Shown: positions 29,541 through 38,842, counted from the first letter of the stretch. The stretch: 64,000 nucleotides of DNA from Pseudarthrobacter sp. NS4 (GCF_024758005.1 NZ_CP103288.1:3596001-3660000), one strand, 5' to 3'. Notes: generated by a model from the letters alone, not told the origin. Program-made: numbers and translations.

Positions 29541-29572
29541 GTGCTCCTGCAATCGGGTGCTCCTGCAATCGG
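29541..29572. repeat. Tandem duplication of a 16-mer
   Basis: GTGCTCCTGCAATCGG occurs twice without spacer (29541-29556 and 29557-29572), 17 bases upstream of the alcohol dehydrogenase start. It probably changes the promoter spacing for that gene. Confidence 0.75.
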
Positions 29573-29728
29573 ACGGGCACTCCGCTCTCCGACGCTATCG
29601 GCTTCGGCAGGAAAAAGTAAGCAGGCTGATCAAATACTTGTCGTCCCGGCCGGCGGCTTCTAGCGTAGGAAGGGCCAGATGCGCACCAGGTTTTGATGAA
29701 GAGCATGCCCGAGTGAAAGAGGAACACC

Positions 29729-29977
29729 ATGTCGCTGTACCAGCCGGAACCGGTCGAAATCTCCACGCGGATGCGCCCGGGCGAATGGACGGAAGCCAGC
29801 CTCGAGGAGCTGGTCAACACGTACCGCACCAGAATTGTGGAGATGGGCGCGAGCATGTCCGACGTGGTCACGGATATCCAGCGGAACGACGACGGCTCGG
29901 TCCGGGTTGCGGTTTCCTGGGACAAGCCGGCGAATGCGGGTGACGAGGACACCGTCACCGGCGGGCAGACGGTCTGA
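29729..29977 (+). CDS. Small hypothetical protein (82 aa)
   Basis: An 82-residue acidic soluble protein starting MSLYQPEPVEIS. AGAGGAA lies 4 bases before the ATG, supporting translation. The middle is predicted helical (SLEELVNTYRTRIVEMGASMSDVVTDI), followed by a beta-like DGSVRVAVSWD stretch and a disordered tail. No family recognised. It stands alone between divergent and convergent neighbours. Confidence 0.62.
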   Translation: MSLYQPEPVEISTRMRPGEWTEASLEELVNTYRTRIVEMGASMSDVVTDIQRNDDGSVRVAVSWDKPANAGDEDTVTGGQTV

Positions 29978-30022
29978 CACGAGCGGGGATCCGGCTGGTG
30001 GCGATCGGAATCCCCGCAGGCC

Positions 30023-30739
30023 TCAGGGTCGCGGCTCCCGCGCGAGCAGCCGGCCAATCGCGCTTGAAGTCAGGTTGCGCAGGAGGTCCCGCGGGCCGTC
30101 GTAAACCTCGATGGCGCCGGCATCCCGCAGTTCGTCGCCGTTGATCCCGCCACAGGTGACTCCGATTGAGGGGATGCCAAGGGCAGCGGCAGCCTTCATG
30201 TCCCACACAGCGTCCCCGACGAAGACGGCGTCCCCGGCCTCCACATCGATGGCCTCCAGGGCCGCCACCAGGATGTCCGGCGATGGCTTGCTTTCCTTGG
30301 CGTCATTGGCGCTGGTGGCCCCGCTAATGAAGGCGTCGGCGTCGAGCGTGGCCTTCATGACCTGGAGGTCCTTCTTCCGGGCGGAGGAGGCGAGCGCGAC
30401 AGCCAGCCCGCCTGCATGGCACTGAGCGAGCAGGTCCTTGGCACCGTCGAAGGCACGCAGCGCCGGCCAATGGGAGGCATACAGGGCGCCATGGCTGGAC
30501 ATGATCTCCTGGTCCCCCGAGGGGTCACGGTCGGACGGCAGGAGGCTGTCCACCAAGCGGTCCCCGCCCATGCCCACGAAGTGGTGGATGGACGCCATGG
30601 GAATGTCGTAGCCGTGCTGGCGGAAGGCACCCCACCAGGCGATGGTGTGGATATATGACGAGTCGATCAGCGTGCCGTCCACGTCAAAGAGAACCCCCCG
30701 GCGTTCCGCGCCAGGGGGTGAGATGCGGGCGGGGGCCAT
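30023..30739 (-). CDS. HAD-superfamily hydrolase (phosphoglycolate phosphatase-like)
   Basis: A 238-residue phosphatase. Motif I is LFDVDGTLIDSS with nucleophile Asp19 and Asp21; motif II Ser is in VALASSARKKD; the Lys of motif III is at SKPSPDI; motif IV is VFVGDAVWDM. A four-helix cap domain (AWWGAFRQHGYDI...) lies between I and II. Substrate is not fixed by sequence. Its ATG overlaps the stop of the preceding DUF1508-like gene as TGATG, so the pair is translationally coupled. Confidence 0.9.
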   Translation of the reverse strand: MAPARISPPGAERRGVLFDVDGTLIDSSYIHTIAWWGAFRQHGYDIPMASIHHFVGMGGDRLVDSLLPSDRDPSGDQEIMSSHGALYASHWPALRAFDGAKDLLAQCHAGGLAVALASSARKKDLQVMKATLDADAFISGATSANDAKESKPSPDILVAALEAIDVEAGDAVFVGDAVWDMKAAAALGIPSIGVTCGGINGDELRDAGAIEVYDGPRDLLRNLTSSAIGRLLAREPRP

Positions 30740-31029
30740 CAGCTGACCGCTGCCCGCCGGGCCTCCGGAGCCTTCTTGCGCCGGGCCGCTTCTTCCTTCG
30801 GCGTGCTGACGGGCCGGACACGCTCCCGGATCACCGTCCCGGCGCCGTCGTGGCTCTTGTCCCGGATGAGGCCGGTACCGGCAATCTCCCGGGCCATCGC
30901 AACACCGGCAACAGCTGCCCTTTTGGTGGGGAACGTGACCGAGATGGCCATGAGGTTCCCGGTTCCGTCCATCATCCTGACCCTGTAGCCGCCATCGGGC
31001 GCGTCCACGAGCTCAAAATACCCGGCCAT
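30739..31029 (-). CDS. DUF1508 (YegP-like) domain protein
   Basis: A 96-residue protein. Residues 3-55 match the DUF1508 pattern: FELVDAPDGGYRVRMMDGTGN, then a TKRAAVAGVAMAREIAG helix. The C-terminal 35 residues are basic and probably disordered (KEEAARRKKAPEARR). GGAGGAG lies 8 bases before the ATG. Function unknown; coupled to the HAD phosphatase gene. Confidence 0.72.
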   Translation of the reverse strand: MAGYFELVDAPDGGYRVRMMDGTGNLMAISVTFPTKRAAVAGVAMAREIAGTGLIRDKSHDGAGTVIRERVRPVSTPKEEAARRKKAPEARRAAVS

Positions 31030-31145
31030 TCAAATCACTCCTCCGTCAGTCACGGCGCTGTGCTTTTTGGAGCACTCCATGAAGGTGTTAGTAAGTCTAC
31101 TTATCTATTCTGCGAAGGGAAAGTTCCGCCCCGGTCCACGCCGCC

Positions 31146-32954
31146 TCAGCGCAGTCCCGCCGTCTCCGGCGGAATGGGGGTATCACTTCGGCGAACCGTA
31201 TCCTGATGAAGCTCCAAAGCGCTAGTCACAAGCGCAAAATGGCTGAAAGCCTGCGGAGTATTGCCTAGCTGGCGGCCGGCCTTCACGGCCCATTCCTCAC
31301 TCAGCAGCCCTACGTCGTTCCGCAGTTCCAGCAACCGTTCGAAAAGTTCCCGGGACTCCTCGTGGCGGCCCGCACCCAGGAGTGCCTCCACCAGCCAGAA
31401 GGAGCAGGCCAAAAAGACGCCCTCGTGGCCCGGCAGCCCGTCGTCGCTCTCTTCAGGGCGGTAACGCAACACAAAACCGTCCTCGGTGAGTTCGCGCTGG
31501 ATGGCCTCGATGGTTCCGATCACCCGCGGATCGTCGGGAGGCAGGAAGCCCACGCGCGGAATCAGGAGGAGGCTGGCATCCAGCTCCGGCCTGCCGTAGG
31601 ACTGGACGAAGGTATTGCGGGCGGCATCGAAACCATTGGCGAGAACGTCCCGGTGGATGGTGTTCCGCAGCGCCTCCCAGCGCTCGGCCGGCCCGGGCAG
31701 CCCGGACTCGCGGACCCCTTTCACCATCCGGTCCGCGGCAACCCAGGCCATCACCTTCGAGTGCGTGAAGTGCCGGCGGGGGCCGCGCATCTCCCACAGC
31801 CCGTTGTCCGGCTGGTCCCAGATGGTTTCGAGGTGCTCCATCAGGGCGCACTGCACGTCCCATGCCTCATCCGTGTGCTTGAGCAGCGAGTTGCGGGTCA
31901 GCGCGAGGCAGTCCAGCACCTCGCCCCAGACATCCAGCTGCAGCTGTTCCGCCGCGCCGTTCCCGATGCGCACGGGCGATGAGTTCTCGTAACCCTTCAG
32001 CCAGGGCAGCTCCATTTCCGGCAGCCGGCGTTCGCCGTGGATACCGTACATGATCTGCAGGTCCGCAGGATCGCCGGCAACCGCCCGCAGCAGCCAGTCC
32101 CGCCAGGCAGCTGCGTCTGCGGTGTACCCGGCGGCCAGGAGCGCCTGGAGCGTCATGGTGGCATCGCGCAGCCAGCAGTACCGGTAGTCCCAGTTACGGG
32201 GACCGCCCAGCTGCTCCGGCAGCGAGGTTGTCACGGCGGCAACGATGCCGCCGGTGGGCGCGTAGGTGAGGGCCTTCAGGGTCACGAGGGAACGCACCAC
32301 CGCTTCCTGGTACTCCCCCGTCACTGTGCACTGGGAAGCCCAACCGCGCCAGAAGGCGTAGGTGCTGTCCAGGACTCTTTCAGCGTCAACGATGTGGGGC
32401 CGTCCCACATGGCTGGGTGCCCAGGTAAGCACGAACGGGACGCGCTCGCCGGCACTGACGGTGAAGTCGCTGAAAGTGTGCATGTTCTCGCCGCGCAGGG
32501 GCGCGGGGGTGACAAAATACACGGCGTCGGGACCTGCAATCGCATGCAGCCCCTGTTCGTCCTTGCGGACCCAGGGAATGATGTGGCCGTAATCGAACCG
32601 CAACGTCAGTTCGCTGTGCATCTTCACCGTGCCGCTGACGCCCACAACGATGCGCACGATGTCTGCCACCTCGTCACGCGGCGGCATGAAATCGATGACA
32701 CGCACGGTCCCGTCCGGTGTTTCCCACTCCGTCTCCAAAATCAGGCTGCCGTCCCGATAGCTCCGCCGGGTGCACGGCCCGCCGTTTGCGGGTGCCAGCA
32801 GCCAGCGGCCGGCGTCGGGCGTATCCAGCAGTGCGTTGAAACACGCCGGTGAATCGAAACGGGGCAGGCAGAGCCAATCGATCGAGCCCTCAGTACTGAC
32901 CAAGGCCCCGGTTTGAAGGTCCCCGACTACGGCATAATCTTCAATTCGCGCCAT
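31146..32954 (-). CDS. Glycoside hydrolase family 15 protein (glucoamylase/trehalase-like)
   Basis: Cytoplasmic inverting alpha-glucosidase of about 602 residues, no signal peptide. The N-terminal super-sandwich domain begins MARIEDYAVVGDLQTGALVSTEGSIDWLCLPRFDSP. The (alpha/alpha)6 barrel includes GGPRNWDYRYCWLRDATMTLQALL and ends in GLLSEEW, the two catalytic glutamate regions. Actinobacterial GH15 proteins of this shape include trehalases, so trehalose is a candidate substrate. The ATG at 32954 fits homologues; another at 32960 is possible and neither has a strong Shine-Dalgarno. It is divergent from the DUF72 gene. Confidence 0.9.
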   Translation of the reverse strand: MARIEDYAVVGDLQTGALVSTEGSIDWLCLPRFDSPACFNALLDTPDAGRWLLAPANGGPCTRRSYRDGSLILETEWETPDGTVRVIDFMPPRDEVADIVRIVVGVSGTVKMHSELTLRFDYGHIIPWVRKDEQGLHAIAGPDAVYFVTPAPLRGENMHTFSDFTVSAGERVPFVLTWAPSHVGRPHIVDAERVLDSTYAFWRGWASQCTVTGEYQEAVVRSLVTLKALTYAPTGGIVAAVTTSLPEQLGGPRNWDYRYCWLRDATMTLQALLAAGYTADAAAWRDWLLRAVAGDPADLQIMYGIHGERRLPEMELPWLKGYENSSPVRIGNGAAEQLQLDVWGEVLDCLALTRNSLLKHTDEAWDVQCALMEHLETIWDQPDNGLWEMRGPRRHFTHSKVMAWVAADRMVKGVRESGLPGPAERWEALRNTIHRDVLANGFDAARNTFVQSYGRPELDASLLLIPRVGFLPPDDPRVIGTIEAIQRELTEDGFVLRYRPEESDDGLPGHEGVFLACSFWLVEALLGAGRHEESRELFERLLELRNDVGLLSEEWAVKAGRQLGNTPQAFSHFALVTSALELHQDTVRRSDTPIPPETAGLR

Positions 32955-33015
32955 GACCATACACTGCCACAGTCGGCCCCGCGGTGATGGGCACAATTCG
33001 ATGTAGCCTGCAGGA

Positions 33016-33747
33016 ATGGCAGTCCACATCGGCACCTCAGGCTGGAGTTACGACCACTGGGAAAACGTCCTCTACCCGCCCGGGCTGCCTGCGAAGGACC
33101 GGCTCCAGCATTACGTTGCGCGGTTCAGCACCGTGGAGCTCAACGCCAGCTTCTACCGCTGGCCCAAGGACACCACCTTCGCGGGTTGGAACCAGCGGCT
33201 TCCCCCCGGCTTCGGCATGTCCGTCAAGGCCCCGCGGGGGCTCACCCATGCCAGGAAGCTGTACTCCCCGGAGGTGTGGCTGGAGCGCATCACCCGGTGC
33301 TGGCACGAGCTGGGCGACAAACGCGCTGTCCTCCTTGTCCAACTGCCCCCGCAGATGGAACGCGACGACGCCCGGCTGGACTACTTTTTGGCGGCAGTCC
33401 CGTCCTGGATCCGGGTAACAGTGGAGTTCCGGCACCCCACCTGGGACTGCCCCGAGGTGTTCGCCCTGCTGGAGCGGCACCAGGCCGCGTACTGCATCAT
33501 GAGCGGAGCCAACCTGCCCTGCATCCTGCGGACCACGGCGCCGTTCGCGTACGTCCGGCTGCACGGGCCCGATCACCAGCACCTCTACGCCGGCTCCTAC
33601 TCGGATGCGGACATGCACTGGTGGGCGGACCGCATCCGAGGTTGGGCAGGTGACGGCCTGGACGTGTACGCCTACTTCAATAACGACGGCGGGGGCAACG
33701 CCGTGCGGAACGCCGGGACCCTGCGCGGGATCCTCGGGCAGGGCTGA
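33016..33747 (+). CDS. DUF72 domain protein (YecE-like)
   Basis: A 243-residue TIM-barrel-like protein starting MAVHIGTSGWSYDHWENVLYPPGLPAKDRLQHY, the usual opening of DUF72. Other family marks are NASFYRWP, FSVKAPR-like MSVKAPRGLTHARKL, RVTVEFRHPTW and YVRLHGP. The end DVYAYFNNDGGGNAVRNA is also typical. Function is unknown. It is divergent from the GH15 gene with about 60 bases between starts. Confidence 0.9.
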   Translation: MAVHIGTSGWSYDHWENVLYPPGLPAKDRLQHYVARFSTVELNASFYRWPKDTTFAGWNQRLPPGFGMSVKAPRGLTHARKLYSPEVWLERITRCWHELGDKRAVLLVQLPPQMERDDARLDYFLAAVPSWIRVTVEFRHPTWDCPEVFALLERHQAAYCIMSGANLPCILRTTAPFAYVRLHGPDHQHLYAGSYSDADMHWWADRIRGWAGDGLDVYAYFNNDGGGNAVRNAGTLRGILGQG

Positions 33748-33813
33748 CGTCACGGAGCGGTGTCCGGGCCCGATTGTCTCCTCGCGGCTGCTGCCCTGTG
33801 GCAGAGTGGAGCC

Positions 33814-34920
33814 ATGGACACGGCTCCGCAGAAAACACCCCGGAATGCAGCGCACCCGATCCGGCAGAACCGGGAAAGCCTGAATGGGCTGTCCGGGAAC
33901 CAGGTCTTCCGGCTGGCGCACCGGCTCTCAGACGCCTTCAATGACGTCCGGATCAAAGTGGCCAAGCGCTGGAATTTCGTTCCACAGACCATCGCCTACC
34001 AGGGCTACGGTTCCACCAGCCTGGTCAGGGTGTTGGGCCGCGTGCTGCTGACACAGAAGCCGACGCCGGGCAGCAAAGCTGAAAACGAAGCAATGAATGG
34101 CAATCAGAACGTACGCGGCTGGCGTGCCTTCACCGGTGTGCCGTTGCAGTTCACCGACGTCGAAATCACCATCGGCGACGTGGTTGCCCATGTCCAGGCG
34201 GACCGCGGCGGCCTGATCGACACCGAGGTGGAAGTCCAGCTGTCCCCCGGCTGGCATACAGCCATCCTGCGGGCCGAAGGGACGGAGCCTGTTGAGGCCC
34301 GGATCCGGGTGATCGCGCCGGACGTGAAGTTTGGCATCGTCTCGGACATTGACGACACCGTTATGGTGACGGCGCTGCCCCGGCCGTTCCTGGCGCTGTG
34401 GAACACGTTTGTGCTCAGCGAGCGTGCACGCATGGCCACACCGGGGATGGCTGTGCTGATGGACCGGCTCACCATCGAACACCCCGACGCCCCGGTCATT
34501 TACCTGTCCACCGGCCCGTGGAATGCCGCACCTACCCTGGCCCGGTTCCTTAACCGCAACATGTACCCAAGCGGTGCGCTGCTCCTGACGGACTGGGGGC
34601 TGACCCAGGACCGCTGGTTCCGCAGCGGCCAGGACCACAAGCACCGCAACCTGGAACGGCTCAGCAAGGAGTTCCCGGACATGCAGTGGCTCCTGATCGG
34701 CGACAACGGCCAGCACGATGAAGCCATCTATTCCGGCTTTGCCTCCGAAAATCCGGAAAAAGTTGCCGCAATCGCCATCCGGCAGCTGTCCGTCAGCGAG
34801 TCTGTGTTCGCCGGCGGCCACTCCGAGGATGGGGACCACACCACCTCCAGAGTTCCGTGGATCTACTCCCCGGACGGCGCCGGCATGGCCAAGCAGCTGG
34901 CCACGCTGGACCTGCTCTAG
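33814..34920 (+). CDS. App1-like phosphatase (DUF2183)
   Basis: A 368-residue protein with the catalytic domain of App1, a Mg2+-dependent phosphatidate phosphatase first known from yeast. The HAD-type catalytic motif is Asp178-I-Asp180-D-Thr182 in VSDIDDTVMVT; DxDxT is complete. The motifs YLSTGPWN and IGDNGQHD follow. About 120 N-terminal residues form a beta-rich part. The ATG at 33814 is chosen because GTGGAG precedes it; the frame is open from 33760. In bacteria the substrate is not known. Confidence 0.85.
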   Translation: MDTAPQKTPRNAAHPIRQNRESLNGLSGNQVFRLAHRLSDAFNDVRIKVAKRWNFVPQTIAYQGYGSTSLVRVLGRVLLTQKPTPGSKAENEAMNGNQNVRGWRAFTGVPLQFTDVEITIGDVVAHVQADRGGLIDTEVEVQLSPGWHTAILRAEGTEPVEARIRVIAPDVKFGIVSDIDDTVMVTALPRPFLALWNTFVLSERARMATPGMAVLMDRLTIEHPDAPVIYLSTGPWNAAPTLARFLNRNMYPSGALLLTDWGLTQDRWFRSGQDHKHRNLERLSKEFPDMQWLLIGDNGQHDEAIYSGFASENPEKVAAIAIRQLSVSESVFAGGHSEDGDHTTSRVPWIYSPDGAGMAKQLATLDLL

Positions 34921-34930
34921 GTAAGACTCA

Positions 34931-34966
34931 AGGAGTCGCCGCCGGATCAGTCCGACGGCGGCTCCT
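34931..34966. terminator. Bidirectional hairpin between App1-like and GH1 genes
   Basis: AGGAG/CTCCT, CGCCG/CGGCG and CGGA/TCCG segments pair across a TCAG loop with two mismatches. It lies between convergent stops at 34920 and 34975. Confidence 0.6.
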
Positions 34967-34974
34967 CCGCTGTT

Positions 34975-36522
34975 CTAGGCGCTGGCACCCAGCGGGGTCA
35001 CGCCGTCGTCGGGCGCTTCCTCGCCGAAGTCCCCGTCGACCAGAGCCTGGGCTATGGCGGTGTCTGCCGCCAGGGCGAGGTCCCGTTCCTCGATGAGCTC
35101 CTGCAGCCAGAAGTAGGAGGCCTTCGGCGTCCGCTCCTGCGTTTCGAAGTCCACGTGCAGGAGCCCGAAGGGCTGGTTGTAGCCGGCGGACCACTCGAAG
35201 TTGTCCAGCAGGGACCACACGTAGTACCCGCGCAGGTCAATGGACTCCGCCTCGCCGCCGGGCGCCGTGGCCCGCAACGCCGCCTGGAGGTGGTCCGACA
35301 GGTACTTCAGCCGGCGCTCATCCGGGATGAACATGGTGTTGGTGGACTTGTCCCGGACAATGATGTCCTCGAAGCTTGCTCCGCCTTCGGTGAGGATCAC
35401 CGGGGGCAGGTTCGGGTACCGCTCCGCCATCTCCTTCAAGGCCACTGCCATGTACTCCGGCTTCACGGGCCACCCGTAGGACGTGATGTCCGCCTCCGGC
35501 CAGGTCTCCACGTGGAACGGGGTACCGCCGCTGCCCGCCGCGCTGAGGTCGCTGCCCATGGCCTCTGCCATGCTGGCCGGTACGGCACCGCCGCCCGGAC
35601 CCACGGCCACCTTGGTGGGCATGTAGTAGTTGAGCCCGTAGAAATCCATCGGCTGGGAGATGAGCGCCATGTCCTCCTCCGGGTGCTCGAAGGAGCTGAA
35701 GAACTTGGCCGCCCGGATCAGGTCCGGGTACTTGCCGGTGAGCACGGGGTCCGCATAGAGCCGGTTCTGGGCGAGGTCCATGAGCCCGGTGCTGATCCGG
35801 TCCAGGGGGTTGATGGAATTCGGGACCATGGGCGAGTAGACGTTCGTCATCCCGATTTCGCCCGGCACCCGCGCAGCGCGGAGCGCCTGCATGGCCAACC
35901 CGTGTCCCAGCAGCTGGTGGTGGACGGTGGGGAAGGCACCCAGGACCAGTTCCTTGCCCGGTGAGTGCAGGCCCAGCGAGTAGCCGTTGGTGCTTACGGT
36001 TGCGGGTTCGTTGATGGTGATCCACCGGGATACCCTGTCGCCGAAGGCTTCAGCCAGAATTCCGGCGTACTCCCCCAGCCGGTACGCGGTGTCCCGGTTC
36101 ATCCAGCCGCCCGCCTCGTCCAGCGCCAGGGGCGTATCCCAGTGGTAGATGGTGGCCATCGGCGAGATCCCGTTCTCCAGCAGCTCATCCAGGAGGCGGT
36201 CGTAGAATGCCAGGCCCGCACGGTTCGCCGGGCCGCTTCCCGTTGGCTGGATCCGGGGCCAGGCAAATGAGAACCGGTAGGAATCCACCCCCAGCTGCTT
36301 CATGAGTGCAACATCCTGGGGCATGCGGTGGTAGTGGTCGCACGCCACCTCGGGGCTGTGGTTGTCCACGATGGCACCGGGCTTCGCGGCAAAAACGTCC
36401 CAGCCGGCGGGCCCACGGCCGTCCTCATCCAGCGCGCCTTCAATCTGGAAGGCTGCGGTGGCAACACCAAGCGTGAACCCGGGAGGGATAAGAGCTGCGA
36501 GGTCCTTGGCGGTAATGTGCAT
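34975..36522 (-). CDS. Glycoside hydrolase family 1 beta-glucosidase
   Basis: Cytoplasmic retaining beta-glycosidase of 515 residues. The acid/base is Glu172 in TINEP and the nucleophile Glu379 in ILTEGG (the usual TENG varied to TEGG). The N-terminal FTLGVATAAFQIEGA and SYRFSFAWPRIQPTG are conserved substrate-binding parts, and YVWSLLDNFEWSAGY closes the barrel. No transport or regulator gene is adjacent; the neighbours are unrelated. Beta-glucoside or beta-galactoside specificity cannot be told. Confidence 0.95.
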   Translation of the reverse strand: MHITAKDLAALIPPGFTLGVATAAFQIEGALDEDGRGPAGWDVFAAKPGAIVDNHSPEVACDHYHRMPQDVALMKQLGVDSYRFSFAWPRIQPTGSGPANRAGLAFYDRLLDELLENGISPMATIYHWDTPLALDEAGGWMNRDTAYRLGEYAGILAEAFGDRVSRWITINEPATVSTNGYSLGLHSPGKELVLGAFPTVHHQLLGHGLAMQALRAARVPGEIGMTNVYSPMVPNSINPLDRISTGLMDLAQNRLYADPVLTGKYPDLIRAAKFFSSFEHPEEDMALISQPMDFYGLNYYMPTKVAVGPGGGAVPASMAEAMGSDLSAAGSGGTPFHVETWPEADITSYGWPVKPEYMAVALKEMAERYPNLPPVILTEGGASFEDIIVRDKSTNTMFIPDERRLKYLSDHLQAALRATAPGGEAESIDLRGYYVWSLLDNFEWSAGYNQPFGLLHVDFETQERTPKASYFWLQELIEERDLALAADTAIAQALVDGDFGEEAPDDGVTPLGASA

Positions 36523-36609
36523 GCGAGCCTTCTTGTCACGGTGAATTTGTACGTCTCAGGATGGCATAAGGGAAGGTTACTGACGAGCGGGCACTGCTAG
36601 GGTCTGGGC

Positions 36610-38061
36610 ATGGATGAAAATCTGGGGAAGTTCATCGACGATTTCGCCGATCTGGTGCAGCTGGCGCAGGCCGGACGCCACCGGCAACAGCCTGGAACAC
36701 AGCTGCTGGACGCACTGACGGACCATCTGGGAGTGCCTGCCGGGGACCTGGCCATGGTGGAGGAACAGATTCCGTTCCATCGGTTTGTGGACGCGGATAT
36801 CGTCCTGTCGGATCTGGCAGCCCTTGATCCGGACAACAGGCTCTTAGGGATTGGCGGGGGTGGCCAGCGGCACCACTCCTCCCTCAGCGACATGGTGCAG
36901 CAGTCGCAGTTCTTTCCGCAGTTTCCGTTGTCCCAGCCGGACTACGTCAACCTGGCAGTGGGCCCGGACGCGCAACGCCAGGCTGTGGGCTTCGGGCTTC
37001 GGCTCTTTAAGTTCGTCGGCGGGAGCATCGCCGTTCTGCAGCGCGCCGCGGACCCGCGCTCCGGGCGGCAGACCGCGTCCCTGGAGATGGTGGCCGGCAA
37101 AGCGGAGACAGGTACCGCCTTCCTTGCCGAATACCGGCGGCGTATGGAGAGCCAAAGCGTGCTGAAGGGCCAGGTGATTTCGCTGACCATGGGCGAGTAT
37201 GGCCCCAGCAGCGGCGGCGTCACCTTCCACCACAGGCCCCGGCTTTCCGAGCAGGAAGTCATCCTCCCGGCGGGGCTTTTGCAGAAGGTGGCGGACCATA
37301 CGGTGGGCATCGCGACGCACCGGGAGTCCCTGCGGGCCCACGGCCAGCACCTCAAGCGGGGTGCGCTGCTGTACGGCCCGCCGGGTACGGGCAAGACGCA
37401 TACAGTGCGGTACCTCCTGGGCCGGAGTGCAGGCTCGACGGCGATCCTCCTCTCCGGTGGTTCGCTTGCCCGCATAGCCGATGCGGCCAGGATGGCCCGG
37501 GCCCTGCAGCCTTCGATCGTGGTGCTGGAGGATTGCGACCTCATCGCCGAGGACAGGAGCTTTGGCCACGGGCCCCAGCCGCTCCTCTTTGAGGTTTTGG
37601 ACGCGATGGACGGCCTGGACAACGATGCCGACGTCGCGTTCATCCTGACCACCAACCGCCCGGACATGCTGGAGCGTGCCCTGGCCCAGCGTCCCGGCCG
37701 GGTGGACCTGGCGGTGGAGATTCCTTTGCCGGCGCTCCATGAGCGCGTTGAGCTTCTCCGGCTGTACGGCCGGCAGGCAGCCTTTACCGCTGCAGCCCTG
37801 GAGTCTGCCGCCGAACGTACTGCCGGGACCACCGCATCCTTCGCCCGGGAACTGGTCCGGCGGGCAGTGGTGGCCGCCGCCCTGGCCAACACTGCCGTGG
37901 ACGATTCCCATCTCGCACAAGCGGTGGACGGGCTGATGACCGATTCAGAGTCCCTGACGCGCAGCCTCCTGGGCAGCGGAACCGACGCCGGACCCACCGA
38001 GCCGACCTTCCCGTCCGTCGGGGCGGGCGGTCCGTGGCCGCCCGGCCACCCTCGAAGCTGA
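36610..38061 (+). CDS. Orphan AAA+ ATPase
   Basis: A 483-residue protein with a single AAA+ module after a 240-residue N-terminal region of unknown fold. Walker A is GPPGTGKT (256-263), Walker B VVLEDCD (304-310), sensor 1 Asn349 in LTTNRPD and candidate arginine fingers Arg361/Arg364. The module looks like the FtsH/Cdc48 group but has no protease or second ATPase domain. The N-terminal half contains no motif I recognise. The last 45 residues are Pro/Gly rich. It is divergent from GH1 and convergent with a hypothetical gene, so context gives no partner. Confidence 0.85.
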   Translation: MDENLGKFIDDFADLVQLAQAGRHRQQPGTQLLDALTDHLGVPAGDLAMVEEQIPFHRFVDADIVLSDLAALDPDNRLLGIGGGGQRHHSSLSDMVQQSQFFPQFPLSQPDYVNLAVGPDAQRQAVGFGLRLFKFVGGSIAVLQRAADPRSGRQTASLEMVAGKAETGTAFLAEYRRRMESQSVLKGQVISLTMGEYGPSSGGVTFHHRPRLSEQEVILPAGLLQKVADHTVGIATHRESLRAHGQHLKRGALLYGPPGTGKTHTVRYLLGRSAGSTAILLSGGSLARIADAARMARALQPSIVVLEDCDLIAEDRSFGHGPQPLLFEVLDAMDGLDNDADVAFILTTNRPDMLERALAQRPGRVDLAVEIPLPALHERVELLRLYGRQAAFTAAALESAAERTAGTTASFARELVRRAVVAAALANTAVDDSHLAQAVDGLMTDSESLTRSLLGSGTDAGPTEPTFPSVGAGGPWPPGHPRS

Positions 38062-38086
38062 CCTCCCCTGACCGGGAATTGTTGCG

Positions 38087-38464
38087 CTACTGCGAGCCGA
38101 ACAGAAATTCCTTCGCGTGCATCACCGCTTTCCGGAAGGCATCGTTGCGGAGGGTCACCAGGTGTTCTGTTTCACCGTCCGCCGGTTCCAGGTACCCGGT
38201 GTAGCCGGGGCGCAGGACCCAGATGTCTCCCGCCGGCGGGAGATAGAACACGCCGAAGGACCGCTGCTGCCGTTCCTCCGCGGTCCACACCGGCACAACC
38301 GCCAGGGCGGCCCCGGTGGCCGGGTTGATCCATTGGGCACGCGGCAGCGGCTCCTCATGCGCTTCCGGGTCAAGGAACGGTGCGGTTCCGGCACCCCACC
38401 GCTGCTCAAACCGCTCGTGGAATGCCGGAATCAAGTGTGAATCGTAGCGTCGCCATTCGCTCAT
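38087..38464 (-). CDS. Hypothetical protein (125 aa)
   Basis: A soluble protein starting MSEWRRYDSHLIPAFHERFEQRWG. GGAGAA lies 4 bases before the ATG at 38464. A Pro-rich central part and the pattern FYLPPAGDIWVLRPGYTGYLEP suggest a small beta-domain. No family recognised. It lies 54 bases downstream of the DnaJ-domain gene stop region in opposite order: the DnaJ gene is transcribed first on the same strand, so cotranscription is possible. Confidence 0.7.
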   Translation of the reverse strand: MSEWRRYDSHLIPAFHERFEQRWGAGTAPFLDPEAHEEPLPRAQWINPATGAALAVVPVWTAEERQQRSFGVFYLPPAGDIWVLRPGYTGYLEPADGETEHLVTLRNDAFRKAVMHAKEFLFGSQ

Positions 38465-38518
38465 GCAGTTCTCCGCCTCCTCGCGGTTGTTGTTACCACG
38501 CCGCATCCCCGCCAGGGG

Positions 38519-38842
38519 CTAGGACCAGGGACCGCTTTCCCAGCGCACGGGGGTAATCCTGATCGTGTGCCCCGAGCTCCCGCTGCGGGTGTTTACTTTC
38601 CGAACGGGAATCACTTCCGGCGCTGATGCCATCTGCTGCTTGTCGTAGGCGGCGCGCCGCTCCGGGTCGCGCAGGACACTGAAGGCCTGCATGATGCGCA
38701 GCAGTTCTCCCTCGGGGGCGGTGCCGCCATCCATGTCCGGATGGTGGCTGCGCATCAGTGCCCGGTAGGCCCGGGAGATTTCCTGCTGGCTGGCACCTGG
38801 CCGGACGCGCAGGGTGGCGTAGTAGTCAGGGGACTCTGTCAT
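38519..38842 (-). CDS. DnaJ (J) domain protein
   Basis: A 107-residue co-chaperone-like protein. The J domain fills residues 5-70: DYYATLRVRPGASQQEISRAYR, the HPD motif in RSHHPDMDG, and ILQ-like RIMQAFSVLRDPERRAAYDKQ. It lacks the Gly/Phe and zinc domains of full DnaJ. J domains stimulate Hsp70 ATPase. The ATG at 38842 has AAAAGGA 5 bases upstream. It lies 122 bases downstream of Hsp20 in the same direction, forming a small heat-shock group. Confidence 0.9.
   Translation of the reverse strand: MTESPDYYATLRVRPGASQQEISRAYRALMRSHHPDMDGGTAPEGELLRIMQAFSVLRDPERRAAYDKQQMASAPEVIPVRKVNTRSGSSGHTIRITPVRWESGPWS

Noticed and set aside
37341..37470. Toxin-antitoxin or phage defence role for the AAA+ protein
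   Set aside because: No nuclease, methyltransferase, reverse transcriptase or other defence gene is adjacent; context does not support it.
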